Positions 44,387 to 54,533 are shown, counted from the first letter of the stretch. The stretch: DNA of 64,000 nt from Bacteroidia bacterium (GCA_022760475.1 JALEFZ010000095.1:186001-250000); one strand, 5' to 3'. Made by a program: numbers and translations. Notes: generated by a model not told the origin, from the sequence alone.

Positions 44387-45709
44387 TTAGTCTACATTGT
44401 CATGGAGAAAGCGATTGTTTTCTCTTAGAATGTACTTTTGTTCCTTGTCTTCTTCTATTTTGGTTCTGGACATCCTTGGTTCCAATGGCTGATGGTCCAG
44501 GTCTAGCATCATACGCTTTCTCTGGTAAGCCGGAACAGTTTCCAGGCCTTGCAGGCTCTCTGGATCATGGATATCATACATTTTGGAATTGAGTTTTTCA
44601 ATTCGTTGCTCCCTCTCATTGCGATTCAAACGACGGAAGTTGGTTTCCTTGGCAACGGGCTGTTCTTCATTAACAACCACATCTTCTTTTACAAGAATTT
44701 CTTCTTCTTGCTCAACTGCTACCGCTTCTAAAGCCTTTTTCTCTTTTTGGCCATCTGCAAAGCGAGTGGCAATAACGGTAACACGAAGTTTATCGCCCAT
44801 GTCGTCGTCATAGACAATACCGTAGATGATATTAGCCTCGTTTCCGGCAGACTCCTGCACAAACTCAACAATCTCGGTGGTCTCGTCCATTCCCAGAGAA
44901 TCCTCTGAGGCGGTGATGTTCACGACTATGCCTCTTGCCCCGTGGATATCGATATTATCGAGCAATGGGGAATTAATGGCTTCTTCAACTGCTTGCATGG
45001 CGCGTCCTTCACCTTCGGCGGTTGAAGTCCCCATGAGTGCTTTGCCTCCATCTCTCATGATGGTGCAAACATCAGCAAAGTCCACGTTGATGTAACCTTC
45101 AGTGGTGATGATTTCGGCGATACCCTTGGCTGCGTTGCAGAGCACCTGGTCAGCAGATTCAAAGGCCTTTTTCATAGAAATCTTCGACCCCAGTATTTTC
45201 TGGAGATTATTGTTGTCAATGACAATCATGGTATCCACCTGCTCCTGCAGTTCTTCGATACCTGAAAGGGCAGCTTTGGCTCTTTTCGGTCCCTCGAACT
45301 TAAAAGGAGTGGTAACAATGCCGACCGTCAAAATCCCCATTTCTTTTGCCATGGCAGCGATGACAGGAGCGGCACCTGTACCAGTTCCTCCCCCCATACC
45401 AGCTGTAACGAATACCATTTTGGTATTTTCAGCCAGCACCTCACGTATTTCCTCAAGGCTTTCCAGCGCAGCTTTTCTGCCGATTTCTGGGTCTGCACCT
45501 GCTCCGAGGCCTTCGGTTTGGGCCTGTCCAATGTGGATTCGTGTAGGAATATCACTTCTCTTAAGGGCTTGAATGTCAGTGTTGCAGACCAGAAAGTCTA
45601 CCCCATCAATGCCCTGCTCAAACATGTTGTTTACAGCGTTTCCACCACCTCCTCCTACACCGAGGACTTTTATGATGGAGTTTTGGTTTTTAGGAAAATC
45701 GAATTGCAT
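44387..45709 (-). CDS. ftsZ: Cell division protein FtsZ
   Basis: The 440-residue tubulin-like GTPase begins MQFDFPKNQNSIIKVLGVGG. The glycine-rich G-box GGGTGTGAAPVIA and the upstream nucleotide loop (GVGGGGGNAVNNM) are present. FtsZ polymerises at midcell and recruits the divisome. Past residue 330 the protein has an acidic linker and then a conserved C-terminal region that ends NRFLHDNVD. An upstream TTG extension of 13 codons was rejected in favour of this ATG. It is the last gene of the dcw cluster, 46 bp after ftsA, and is followed by the RNA candidate. Confidence 0.97.
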   Translation of the reverse strand: MQFDFPKNQNSIIKVLGVGGGGGNAVNNMFEQGIDGVDFLVCNTDIQALKRSDIPTRIHIGQAQTEGLGAGADPEIGRKAALESLEEIREVLAENTKMVFVTAGMGGGTGTGAAPVIAAMAKEMGILTVGIVTTPFKFEGPKRAKAALSGIEELQEQVDTMIVIDNNNLQKILGSKISMKKAFESADQVLCNAAKGIAEIITTEGYINVDFADVCTIMRDGGKALMGTSTAEGEGRAMQAVEEAINSPLLDNIDIHGARGIVVNITASEDSLGMDETTEIVEFVQESAGNEANIIYGIVYDDDMGDKLRVTVIATRFADGQKEKKALEAVAVEQEEEILVKEDVVVNEEQPVAKETNFRRLNRNEREQRIEKLNSKMYDIHDPESLQGLETVPAYQRKRMMLDLDHQPLEPRMSRTKIEEDKEQKYILRENNRFLHDNVD

Positions 45710-45755
45710 AGCTCTGTTTTTATACTGTTCGGATGTAGATGTTATCAATTAGTTC

Positions 45756-47078
45756 TTATTCAATAAAGTCTCCTGTACTTGTAAGGGTGCTTTCAAACCA
45801 GTTTTTCACCTTATGGATAAAGCTGATTTTAGGTCCGCCTTTGGAATTGCTCCCAAAAGCCTGCTGCTGAAGTTCGCGTTTGCCAGTAGCTGGTGCGATC
45901 TCATACTCTCCTGACTCAAGTCCCATGATTACCAGACCTGTACCTGTGGCAAACATTGGGAAGTTCACTTCATCCACCAGGCCACTTGCCAAGTGTTCAC
46001 CAGGAAGTCCGATTCTGGTATCGATTCCGGTTACGTACTCCACACACTGCTTCATGTGCTGCAACTGGGCACCGCCACCGGTTACCACAATTCCTGCTAC
46101 CAGCTTATCCTCATAGCCTGAGTTTTTGATTTCGGCTAAAACAAATTCCAGGATTTCTTCCATCCTTGATTGGATGATTCTGGCCAGCATTGACTTATGG
46201 ATCTCTTTGGCAGGTCTGTCCCTGGGTCCAGGAATGCTGATGATCACATCCTCATTCAATGCCTCAGCCAAGGCTGAGCCATACTGAATTTTCAAGAGTT
46301 CAGCATGCTTTTTCATGACCTTGCAGCCTTGCTTGATGTCCTCGGTTACGATATTTCCACCGAATGGAATTACAGCTGTATGCCTGATGATGTTGTTTTC
46401 AAAAACAGCAATGTCTGTGGTTCCACCCCCAATGTCCACCAAGCAAACCCCGGCTTCTTTCTCTTCCTGCGTAAGAACCGCAGCAGAAGATGCCAATGGT
46501 TCCAAAATCAATTCAGCTACTTCCAAACCTGCCCTGCGAACACATTTGTAAATATTATTAGCTGCAGTCATCTGACCCGTTACGATGTGGAAGTTTCCTT
46601 CCAGACGCACCCCGCTCATACCAATGGGATCGATGATACTTGTCTGGTTATCAACCGTGTACTCTTGAGGAAGCACATGAATAATCTCTGTTCCAGGCTG
46701 TGTCGCAATCTTGAACATGTCTTCATGAAGCCTTGCGACATCTTCATGAGTGATCTCAAAGTCAGGATTGTTGAGGGTAATGATTCCCTTGTGCTGCATG
46801 GACCTGACATGCTCACCTGCAATGCCTACGTGCACCACTTCCACTTTGATACCGGAATGCTTTTCTGCCTCTTCGACAGCCGTTCGGATGGCATTTACGG
46901 TCTTTTCAATGTTGTTGACCACACCTCGCTGTACGCCATCGGACATGGCTTTCCCAAATCCGAGGATGTTGATCTTTCCAAATTCATTTCGTTTGCCGAC
47001 GATAGCACAAATTTTTGTTGTACCAATATCCAGGCCGACAACGATTTGTTCTGAGTTAGAGTTCTTTTCGTTAGCCAT
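45756..47078 (-). CDS. ftsA: Cell division protein FtsA
   Basis: The 440-residue actin-like protein has the phosphate-1 motif VGLDIGTTKICAIVG. The 1C domain follows (FGKAMSDGVQRGVVNNIEKT), then phosphate-2 VDIGGGTTDIAVF and the adenosine motif VVTGGGAQLQHMKQ. The last 25 residues (FIHKVKNWFESTLTSTGD) form an amphipathic helix, the FtsA membrane anchor. It links FtsZ filaments to the inner membrane. It lies between ftsQ and ftsZ, with 131 bp from ftsQ and 46 bp from ftsZ. Confidence 0.96.
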   Translation of the reverse strand: MANEKNSNSEQIVVGLDIGTTKICAIVGKRNEFGKINILGFGKAMSDGVQRGVVNNIEKTVNAIRTAVEEAEKHSGIKVEVVHVGIAGEHVRSMQHKGIITLNNPDFEITHEDVARLHEDMFKIATQPGTEIIHVLPQEYTVDNQTSIIDPIGMSGVRLEGNFHIVTGQMTAANNIYKCVRRAGLEVAELILEPLASSAAVLTQEEKEAGVCLVDIGGGTTDIAVFENNIIRHTAVIPFGGNIVTEDIKQGCKVMKKHAELLKIQYGSALAEALNEDVIISIPGPRDRPAKEIHKSMLARIIQSRMEEILEFVLAEIKNSGYEDKLVAGIVVTGGGAQLQHMKQCVEYVTGIDTRIGLPGEHLASGLVDEVNFPMFATGTGLVIMGLESGEYEIAPATGKRELQQQAFGSNSKGGPKISFIHKVKNWFESTLTSTGDFIE

Positions 47079-47209
47079 AGCTTAGCTTTGTTAAGATGAA
47101 GGTTGAGTAAAAAAATGAACAAGGTAGCGACCTTCCCATTGATCCATTCCTGTTATGGAGTCAATGGAGATACAGTACATTTGGCTTAAATTCTTTTTGC
47201 TTTTCATGG

Positions 47210-48085
47210 TTATCGTTTCTTTCCCACTACCTGTCCTCTATATTTCAAACTGACACTTTTATATTCATCCCAGCCTCTGACAGGAATGACCTGTTTATAA
47301 AAGTCCATAAGGTTACTGAACTTCTCCCCGATCCTCACCGGGTATCCAAATTCGATCCTGGTATTGCCTATGGAGGGAAGCATCACCAACTCTCCACTTT
47401 GTTCTACTATCACTTCTGCGATTTGGGCTTTCCAGAATTCATCCTTGCTGATGTAATCCAGAACTGGAACCGCATCAAAGACCGTCTCGCAACTGAAGGT
47501 ATCCACCAGCCCTTCTTCGAAATCCCCCCTAACCAATGGAACATAAGCTGAGAGATGTGAAGAGGTAGGAAACTTTACTCCATTGGGATCTATGTATAAG
47601 TGTTGGCCTGAGTTGCTTACCAATCTTCCAACTGCCTGCCTCAACTCTACCTGCAGTTTCAAGCTACCTGTAAAACTCTTATGAGCTTCTACATGCTGGA
47701 TGGTTGGATGGGCGTTCAGATTGGCTTCAATAGTTGCCAGATCAACTTCTTTCAAAGGCATGCCCAATAAAGCCGCTTCTCCTCCAGGAATCACTTGATC
47801 CAGAACTTCATCTTGATTGATGAATGAATTTTCACTGCCATCTGCCCAGTTGATGGCTACGCTGGAAAGTGGAATCCTGTCTTGAAAGGAATAGAGTCCT
47901 ACAAGCGCAAGGATTAAAACCAGCCCTCCCAGGTAGATATACCAAGGCTTCTTAATATCCAGGCCGATTTTCAGTTTTCCTTTCTTCAAAACCGGACCTT
48001 TAGTCTCCTTTTTCTCCTCTTCCAAAGGCTTGTTTTGCCCTTTGGGTTTTGGTCTGTGAGGAGGTGGAAAATGTACTACTGACAT
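47210..48085 (-). CDS. ftsQ: Cell division protein FtsQ
   Basis: The 291-residue bitopic protein has a charged, Pro/Lys-rich cytoplasmic N-terminus (PPPHRPKPKGQNKPLEEEKK). A transmembrane helix follows (IYLGGLVLILALVGLYSF, about 49-66), then a POTRA-like domain (INQDEVLDQVIPGGEAALLG ... IQHVEAHKSFTGSLKLQVEL) and a C-terminal beta domain. FtsQ bridges early and late divisome proteins. Length is normal for the phylum. It starts 13 bp after murC. Confidence 0.9.
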   Translation of the reverse strand: MSVVHFPPPHRPKPKGQNKPLEEEKKETKGPVLKKGKLKIGLDIKKPWYIYLGGLVLILALVGLYSFQDRIPLSSVAINWADGSENSFINQDEVLDQVIPGGEAALLGMPLKEVDLATIEANLNAHPTIQHVEAHKSFTGSLKLQVELRQAVGRLVSNSGQHLYIDPNGVKFPTSSHLSAYVPLVRGDFEEGLVDTFSCETVFDAVPVLDYISKDEFWKAQIAEVIVEQSGELVMLPSIGNTRIEFGYPVRIGEKFSNLMDFYKQVIPVRGWDEYKSVSLKYRGQVVGKKR

Positions 48086-48098
48086 AGGTCTTGTTTAT

Positions 48099-49454
48099 TT
48101 ATTCAATGCTTCCACCAAATTTCTGCTCCATCCAGTCTTTGATCAGAGGTACTTCTCTGTCGATGTCTCCAGCTCCAAGGCTCAGTACGATGACCTCTCC
48201 TTCTAGCTCAGGTTCAATATATTTTATCAAGTCTGCCTTGGGTACCAATTGGCTTTTTCCAAGACTCATTTTTTCAAGAATAGCTGTCGCGGTGATCCCG
48301 GGCAGGGGTTTTTCTCTCGCAGGGTAAATAGGAAGCAGGATACAACTGTCAGCCTTTGATAATTCCTCAGCAAATCCATCCAAAAAGTCTCTGGTTCGGG
48401 TAAACAGGTGCGGCTGAAAAAGCACGACCAACTTCCTTTCAGGAAACAAATGCCTGGCAGTTTTGACGACGGCACTGATTTCACTGGGGTGATGAGCATA
48501 ATCATCCACAAAGGTCAAGGAATCGCTGTGAAACTGTACCTCGAACCTCCTGTAAATTCCCTTGAAAGACTCAACAGCAGGCTTTAGCCTATCCATCGGT
48601 ACTCCAAGACTCACACCCATACTCAATGCTGCACTCATGTTCATGACATTGTGATGTCCTGGCATTGGCAAAGCAATGTCCTTCACCTCAGTTCCTGCGG
48701 CCTCAAAATCAAATACTGTGGTAAGTCCTTTGGCCCTCAGATTTTTGCAGATATAATCTCCATCTTCCCCATAGCTCTCTACCTCTCTCTGCCAATCAAA
48801 TGAGGCTATATCCTTCTGTACCCTGACTTCCTTTGCCTGATGGGCAAAGCGTCTGTACGTACGCTTCATTTCATCCTCATCTCCATAGATATCCAGGTGA
48901 TCAGGATCTAAAGAGGTAATGATTCCATGGCTTGGGTGAAGCGTTAGAAATGAACGGTCATATTCATCTGCTTCCACCACCAGCCATTCAGACTTCCCAA
49001 AAACAAAGTTTGACTTGAGGTTGGAGGAAATTCCTCCCAAAAAAGCCGTTACGTCTACGCCAGCCTCCCTCAATACATGTGTCAACATGGTTGAAGTGGT
49101 CGTTTTCCCATGGGTTCCGGCAACGGCAATGGTTTTGTAGTTTCCTGAAATTTGACCAAGGATTTCTGCTCGCTTGAACATGGGCAGCTTCGCCTCTATG
49201 GCTGCGGCTCTTTCCACATTGTCCTCCTTAATGGCGGGAGTAAAAATGACAATCTCCTGCTTACGAATCCTATCCGGGTTCAAATCAAAGAACACCTTAA
49301 CACCCAGTTCCTCAAGGCTATCTGTTACAACACTTGAAGCACGGTCATACCCTGAGACCTCCTTGCCCAAAAGGTGGAAATACCGGGCGAGGGCACTCAT
49401 TCCAATTCCCCCAATTCCGAGGAAGTAAACGCTATTTGCTTCAAATACATTCAT
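48099..49454 (-). CDS. murC: UDP-N-acetylmuramate--L-alanine ligase
   Basis: The 451-residue Mur ligase has the N-terminal UDP-binding region YFLGIGGIGMSALARYFH, the P-loop AGTHGKTTTSTML, VVEADEYDRSFL, and the histidine-containing TSLDPDHLDIYG. The C-terminal domain carries FVDDYAHHPSEISAV. It ligates L-alanine to UDP-MurNAc using ATP in the cytoplasm. It is in the dcw operon between murG and ftsQ. Confidence 0.96.
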   Translation of the reverse strand: MNVFEANSVYFLGIGGIGMSALARYFHLLGKEVSGYDRASSVVTDSLEELGVKVFFDLNPDRIRKQEIVIFTPAIKEDNVERAAAIEAKLPMFKRAEILGQISGNYKTIAVAGTHGKTTTSTMLTHVLREAGVDVTAFLGGISSNLKSNFVFGKSEWLVVEADEYDRSFLTLHPSHGIITSLDPDHLDIYGDEDEMKRTYRRFAHQAKEVRVQKDIASFDWQREVESYGEDGDYICKNLRAKGLTTVFDFEAAGTEVKDIALPMPGHHNVMNMSAALSMGVSLGVPMDRLKPAVESFKGIYRRFEVQFHSDSLTFVDDYAHHPSEISAVVKTARHLFPERKLVVLFQPHLFTRTRDFLDGFAEELSKADSCILLPIYPAREKPLPGITATAILEKMSLGKSQLVPKADLIKYIEPELEGEVIVLSLGAGDIDREVPLIKDWMEQKFGGSIE

Positions 49455-49476
49455 TGTATCCAGGCAGCCTTTGCCT

Positions 49477-50580
49477 TTATTTTCTTTTGTTTAATTCTTC
49501 TAAAATCACATCCACAATTTCCTTCGCAGAATCATGTTTCTCCATAGAAGCAATGTTGGTAGACAGTTTTGCAAGTCGCTGCTCATCTGTCAACACCTTC
49601 AATGCTACTGGCACCAGTTCCTGACCTGCATCTACATCCTTCACCAATACTGCGGCATTCTTCTCTGTAAGCGAAAGCGCATTTTTTGTTTGGTGATCCT
49701 CAGCTACATTGGGCGAAGGAACGATCACAGCCGGCTTGCTCAAAGCAATCAATTCTGAAATGGTGCTTGCACCTGCACGGCTGATAATCAGATCTGCAGC
49801 AGCATAGGCAGTGGCCATGTCCTGAATAAATGCTTCCAGTTTAACTTGTGGATGGGGTTCAACTTGTTGTTTTAGCTCATCCACATAGATTTTTCCACAT
49901 TGCCAAAAGATCTGTACCCCAGCATCAATGATTTTAGGATAATCCTTCAGCAAAGCCTGATTTAATGTTCTGGCTCCCAGGCTTCCCCCCAGACTGAGCA
50001 GGGTAGGTTTATCTGGGTCCAGTCCCAATTTTTTCCTTGCTTCCGCCTTTTCAGGCAGTTCAAAACTCCTGATCGGATTTCCAGTAACTACAATCTTTTC
50101 CTTCGGGAAATATTTGCTTGCATCTCCATTGCCTAGCAGAATCTTATCGGAATACTTTGCTAACCAGCGATTTACAAGACCGGGATAAGCATTCTGCTCA
50201 CAAAGGATCAGTGGGACATTCTTCCCGCTGGCAACCCTTCCCATGGGTCCACTTGCAAAGCCTCCTACTCCAATAACTGCATCGGGCTTAAACTCCCTCA
50301 TGATCCTCCTGGCTTGTAACAAGCTGGTCAATAACTTGAAGGGAAAGAGCGAATTTCGCAGCAGGTTTCTAAAGGTCAATCTCCTTTGAATACCGCTGAT
50401 CCAAACCCCCTTAATGGGGAATTTATATCGTGGAACGACCTCCATTTCCATCCCCCCCTTGGCACCCACGAACAAAATATCTGCATCAGGATCTCTGCGA
50501 CTGATTTCAGTAGCAATAGAGACTGCCGGAAAAATATGCCCTCCAGTTCCTCCTCCTGATATGATAAATTTCTGCTTCAT
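49477..50580 (-). CDS. murG: UDP-N-acetylglucosamine--MurNAc-(pentapeptide) pyrophosphoryl-undecaprenol GlcNAc transferase
   Basis: The 367-residue GT-B glycosyltransferase has the N-terminal membrane-side loop ISGGGTGGHIFPAVSIA (family G-rich motif) and a second G-loop GVGGFASGPMGRV. The UDP-GlcNAc site is in LSLGGSLGARTLNQAL and DLIISRAGASTISELIAL. It makes lipid II from lipid I on the cytoplasmic membrane face. It sits between ftsW and murC, 22 bp before murC. Confidence 0.96.
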   Translation of the reverse strand: MKQKFIISGGGTGGHIFPAVSIATEISRRDPDADILFVGAKGGMEMEVVPRYKFPIKGVWISGIQRRLTFRNLLRNSLFPFKLLTSLLQARRIMREFKPDAVIGVGGFASGPMGRVASGKNVPLILCEQNAYPGLVNRWLAKYSDKILLGNGDASKYFPKEKIVVTGNPIRSFELPEKAEARKKLGLDPDKPTLLSLGGSLGARTLNQALLKDYPKIIDAGVQIFWQCGKIYVDELKQQVEPHPQVKLEAFIQDMATAYAAADLIISRAGASTISELIALSKPAVIVPSPNVAEDHQTKNALSLTEKNAAVLVKDVDAGQELVPVALKVLTDEQRLAKLSTNIASMEKHDSAKEIVDVILEELNKRK

Positions 50581-50604
50581 AGTTTTGGTGAGTCTCTCAA
50601 CTCA

Positions 50605-51768
50605 TTATGCCCTTGCCAGGCGATTGAAAATTCCTTTTTTAGTTGTTTTACCTTTATTTTTTTCCATGGCATCCCGGCTTACACTCAAAATCATTCCCAG
50701 GGACACACAAGTCATGATGATCGACGTTCCACCTGTACTGACAATGGGCAGCGTCAATCCTGTACTTGGCAGAATTCCAACAGCAACTCCCATGTGCATC
50801 ATTGCCTGCAAAACTAACAGGAACGAAATCCCGCAAGCCAGTAAGGCTCCGAAGGTCTTCGACACCGTAACAATGCTCACACTTCTGAATAACAGGAGTA
50901 AAAACATGGCCAAAACGGCAAATGCTCCTATTAATCCATACTCCTCAACAATGATGGAGAAGATATAATCCGAATTCGCTGAGGGAAGGAAGTTACGCTG
51001 AGAGCTTTTCCCGACTCCTTTTCCTAAAACCCCTCCAGTTGCAATCGCTATGTGAGATTGAACTGTCTGGTAATTACCAGCATAATCGGTTGAGCTTATC
51101 CTTTTGGCGTAGTCATCCCATCTGCTTTCCCAGGTTACTGATCGTTTGGCAGTAGGAATCAGGATAACCAATCCAATAGCACCAATGGCCATCAATACGC
51201 CCAGGTATTTCATATCTACACCTGCAACAAACATGACCATCATACTAGCGATAAACATCAATGTTGCGGTACTCAAGTCTGAAGGAGCAATCAATCCACA
51301 AATGATGGTTACCCAAAATAGTGCAGGTAGGAATCCATCAGTAAAGTCCTTGATCACATCCTGACGCTGGGTTAGGAGCTTCGCCAAATAAATCATCAGG
51401 GTCAGCTTCGCGAGATCTGAAGGCTGAAAACTCTGTCCAAAGACCGTGATCCATCGTGCAGCCTCATTCAGTTCTGCTCCCTGAATGATGGTGTACACCA
51501 ACAAGGGGATCGTTACCATCAACAAAAGATTTGTCAGTCGAGCAAAGACCCTGTAATCCAGTAAATGAACGGCAAACATGACCAACAAACCAATGACAAT
51601 CAGGATGATATGCTTAAGTACAAAGTACTCCACATCTCCCCCCTTGATCCTGAAGGCCATGGCGCTTGATGCGCTGTAGACGGCCAGGATACTGGTCAGG
51701 GCAATAATGATTGTCAAAATCCAGATGATTTTGTCCCCTTTCAGTTTATGTAGTACCCAACGAAACAT
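50605..51768 (-). CDS. ftsW: SEDS-family peptidoglycan polymerase FtsW
   Basis: The 387-residue SEDS protein has about ten transmembrane helices. Family landmarks are KHIILIVIGLLVMFAVHLLD, ARWITVFGQSFQPSDLAKL, SDLSTATLMF, and the C-terminal PIVSTGGTSIIM. FtsW polymerises glycan strands from lipid II at the septum together with the adjacent class b PBP (ftsI at 56107). The end is a basic tail (KNKGKTTKKGIFNRLA). It lies between murD and murG. Confidence 0.95.
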   Translation of the reverse strand: MFRWVLHKLKGDKIIWILTIIIALTSILAVYSASSAMAFRIKGGDVEYFVLKHIILIVIGLLVMFAVHLLDYRVFARLTNLLLMVTIPLLVYTIIQGAELNEAARWITVFGQSFQPSDLAKLTLMIYLAKLLTQRQDVIKDFTDGFLPALFWVTIICGLIAPSDLSTATLMFIASMMVMFVAGVDMKYLGVLMAIGAIGLVILIPTAKRSVTWESRWDDYAKRISSTDYAGNYQTVQSHIAIATGGVLGKGVGKSSQRNFLPSANSDYIFSIIVEEYGLIGAFAVLAMFLLLLFRSVSIVTVSKTFGALLACGISFLLVLQAMMHMGVAVGILPSTGLTLPIVSTGGTSIIMTCVSLGMILSVSRDAMEKNKGKTTKKGIFNRLARA

Positions 51769-51778
51769 AGCTGGTTAT

Positions 51779-53095
51779 TTATTCTTGATTGCTTAAAACT
51801 TCATTTCTGAACTGTTCTCCACGGTCTTCGTAATTTTTGAACAAGTCAAAACTGGCACAGGCAGGACTTAACAGCACTGTATCTCCGCTTTCGGCCAATT
51901 CAAGGCTTTTTCTGATGGCTTCTGCCATACTTGAAAGTGTGAAAACAGGCTTCTCAAACTCAGTCCTAAACTTTTCATCATTGGCTCCCAAAACCAGGAT
52001 TGCCTTTACCTTTTCGACTACCAATTCCTTCAATTCTTGATAATCATTGCCCTTATCCACTCCACCTGCCATCCAGATTATCGGACTATCCATAGCCTCA
52101 AGGGCATATTTGACAGCATCAACATTGGTTGCCTTGGAATCATTTATGAAATGGACACCCTTGATCTTGCTGACAGGCTCAAGTCGATGTGGTATGGGAT
52201 CGAAGGAACTCAAAGCGTCTGGCGATACCTTTGTTCCAAATGCTTCCAGTGCCAGCAATGCAGCCAATGCATTCAATTGATTGTGAGGCCCAAGAATTTT
52301 TAGTGATTCGATCTCAAATGAATCCCCCGTTTGCATCATGAGTTTGCCCTCATTTCTCCAGGCATTTCCTCCTGAATTCAAGCCAAAACTCACTTTGCTT
52401 GCCTCACTCCTTTTCAGTTCTTTTAATCCCCATGCAGTCCAGGGGTCTTCTCGATTGAAAATGAAAACATCATTCTCGTTCTGGTTGAGGCTGATTCGGA
52501 ATTTAGAAGCTGCATAGGCCTCCATTTTACCATCATATCTGTCCAGGTGATCAGGAGTAATGTTGAGCAGGAGAGCCACATTGGGTTTGAAATGCACACA
52601 GTCATCCAATTGGAAACTACTTACTTCAAGCACATAGACTTCTGGAATGGGCAGCGTAGCTACCTGAAGCGCAAAACTGACTCCGATGTTACCTCCCAGG
52701 TTGGCCTTTACTCCATTTTCCACCAATAAATGATGAATCAGAGAACTGCTTGTGGTTTTCCCATTAGAACCTGTAATGGCAATGATGGGGGCTTTTGCAA
52801 AGCGATAGGCATATTCGATTTCAGAAATGACTTCGATGCCTCTCTCTACAAAATCCTTCACCAATGGTACCCAGGGAGGAATTCCAGGGCTTTTTATTAC
52901 GATTTCCGCGTCAAAGAACGATTCTTTTGTATGTCCACCCTCTTCAAAGGGGATGTTATTTTCAGTCAATATTGACTTGTACTGAGTCTTAATCTGAGAG
53001 CCATCGGAGACAAATACCGCTCTACCATTTTTCTTTGCCAACAAGGCAGCTCCTACCCCACTCTCACCTGCACCTAGGACCACGATCTTTCCCAT
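51779..53095 (-). CDS. murD: UDP-N-acetylmuramoyl-L-alanine--D-glutamate ligase
   Basis: The 438-residue Mur ligase begins GKIVVLGAGESGVGAALLAK (UDP-binding) and has the P-loop IAITGSNGKTTSSSLIH. The central region contains VLEVSSFQLDDC, ITPDHLDRYDG, and the C-terminal domain FINDSKATNVDAVKYALE. It adds D-glutamate. It starts right after mraY (1-bp gap) and is followed by ftsW 10 bp downstream, so translation is probably coupled. Confidence 0.96.
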   Translation of the reverse strand: MGKIVVLGAGESGVGAALLAKKNGRAVFVSDGSQIKTQYKSILTENNIPFEEGGHTKESFFDAEIVIKSPGIPPWVPLVKDFVERGIEVISEIEYAYRFAKAPIIAITGSNGKTTSSSLIHHLLVENGVKANLGGNIGVSFALQVATLPIPEVYVLEVSSFQLDDCVHFKPNVALLLNITPDHLDRYDGKMEAYAASKFRISLNQNENDVFIFNREDPWTAWGLKELKRSEASKVSFGLNSGGNAWRNEGKLMMQTGDSFEIESLKILGPHNQLNALAALLALEAFGTKVSPDALSSFDPIPHRLEPVSKIKGVHFINDSKATNVDAVKYALEAMDSPIIWMAGGVDKGNDYQELKELVVEKVKAILVLGANDEKFRTEFEKPVFTLSSMAEAIRKSLELAESGDTVLLSPACASFDLFKNYEDRGEQFRNEVLSNQE

Positions 53096-53096
53096 A

Positions 53097-54533
53097 TCAC
53101 CTCAATTTCAATGTTGCAAAGGCAATTGCCACAAGGATAAAGGCCACGATGTAAAAGCGATTGGTAATCTTTGCTTCGTGTAGGCCTCCTTTTTCGAAGT
53201 GGTGGTGCAAAGGCGCCATCCTGAAAATCCTTCTACCTTCTCCGTACTTCCTTTTGGTGTACCTGAAGTAGGTTACCTGCAGGATTACAGAGCCAGCTTC
53301 CGCGAAAAAGATTCCACAAAGTATGGGCAGCAAGAGCTCTTTTTTAACCATCAGGGAAAGAATTCCAACCGCACCACCTAGTGCAAGGCTACCCGTATCT
53401 CCCATGAATACCTGGGCAGGATAAGAGTTATACCAGATGAATCCCATACAGCCTCCCACCAATGCCGCGGCAAAAACCAGCAGTTCGGAAGAGAGCGGGA
53501 TGTAGCTGATATTCAAATATCCCGAAAAGAGGAAGTTACCTGAGATGTAAGCGAAGGCACCCAGCCCTGCACCTACGATTGAGGTAGTCCCTGCAGCCAA
53601 TCCGTCGATGCCATCGGTAAGGTTGACCGAGTTGGACACCGCAGTAATGATGAAAATTACCACCAGCAGGTAGATGATCTTCCCAAGCACATCCTTGTCC
53701 ACAAAGTTTTTGAGGATCACCACATTCGAATAATCAAAAACATAGTCCTTGAAAAATGGAAAGTCTGTGGTATAGATGAAACTATTGTCTTTGGGGCCAA
53801 ACAGTTCGGCTGCGATTCTCTCTCTATCTCCTTCTCCTACACTAATGGTCTTTTCCTCTTGAATCATTTCACCATCCTGGGTCAATACAGGCCTTTTGAC
53901 CTTATATTCTCCAAAATCAGCATAATCATCTCCGTCGGGAATAGATACGAAGGCAGCTTCTCCGATATGGGTAAGCTCGTCTCCATTCTCAAAGCCTGCT
54001 TCACGAAGCATAGCAGAAGGAATGACCTTGTTGAGCTGGGTCAAGTGGGCCCTGCTTCCCTGAAAATCAGGATGAAAGAGCATGACCAATCCCACAACAA
54101 GGCCCAGGCTGACCTGCCCGGCAAGTTTAAACATTCCCTTCAGGCCACGTTTGTCCTTGAGGAATACCTTGATGTAGTCATCGACAAAACCAATGACACC
54201 CATCCAGATTGTTCCCAAAAGGATCAACCATATGTAGGCATTCTCAAGATCTCCCCAAAGCAAGGTCGGGATGATAATGGCCAACAAGATGATGATTCCG
54301 CCCATGGTTGGGGTTCCCTTCTTGTGTTGGTGATCAGGACCTGATTTCTCGTCCCTGACCACTTCTCCAATCAGATTTTTTCTCAGTAAGTCAATGATCT
54401 TCTTGCCAATCAGCAAGGATATGATCAAGCTAAAGATGATCGAAAGTATGGATCGGAAGGTGATGTATTGGAATACACCAAATCCGGGTAAATCATACTT
54501 GTCATAAAGCCAATCGAGCAGATAATAAAGCAT
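53097..54533 (-). CDS. mraY: Phospho-MurNAc-pentapeptide transferase with enlarged loop
   Basis: The 478-residue membrane enzyme moves phospho-MurNAc-pentapeptide to undecaprenyl phosphate, making lipid I. Catalytic elements are FVDDYIKVFLKDKRGLKG (D-D pair), NSVNLTDGIDGLAAG and the HHHFEKGG histidine motif. Ten helices are visible. It is about 120 residues longer than E. coli MraY because of a charged, soluble insertion at about residues 154-282 (starts FQGSRAHLTQLNK), between the two catalytic membrane halves; a shorter insertion is normal in Bacteroidota. It lies between murE and murD. Confidence 0.95.
   Translation of the reverse strand: MLYYLLDWLYDKYDLPGFGVFQYITFRSILSIIFSLIISLLIGKKIIDLLRKNLIGEVVRDEKSGPDHQHKKGTPTMGGIIILLAIIIPTLLWGDLENAYIWLILLGTIWMGVIGFVDDYIKVFLKDKRGLKGMFKLAGQVSLGLVVGLVMLFHPDFQGSRAHLTQLNKVIPSAMLREAGFENGDELTHIGEAAFVSIPDGDDYADFGEYKVKRPVLTQDGEMIQEEKTISVGEGDRERIAAELFGPKDNSFIYTTDFPFFKDYVFDYSNVVILKNFVDKDVLGKIIYLLVVIFIITAVSNSVNLTDGIDGLAAGTTSIVGAGLGAFAYISGNFLFSGYLNISYIPLSSELLVFAAALVGGCMGFIWYNSYPAQVFMGDTGSLALGGAVGILSLMVKKELLLPILCGIFFAEAGSVILQVTYFRYTKRKYGEGRRIFRMAPLHHHFEKGGLHEAKITNRFYIVAFILVAIAFATLKLR

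Noticed and set aside
44387-45748. FtsZ with a 13-codon N-terminal extension from a TTG
   Set aside because: The ATG at 45709 begins the typical FtsZ N-terminus, and the extension has no family support.
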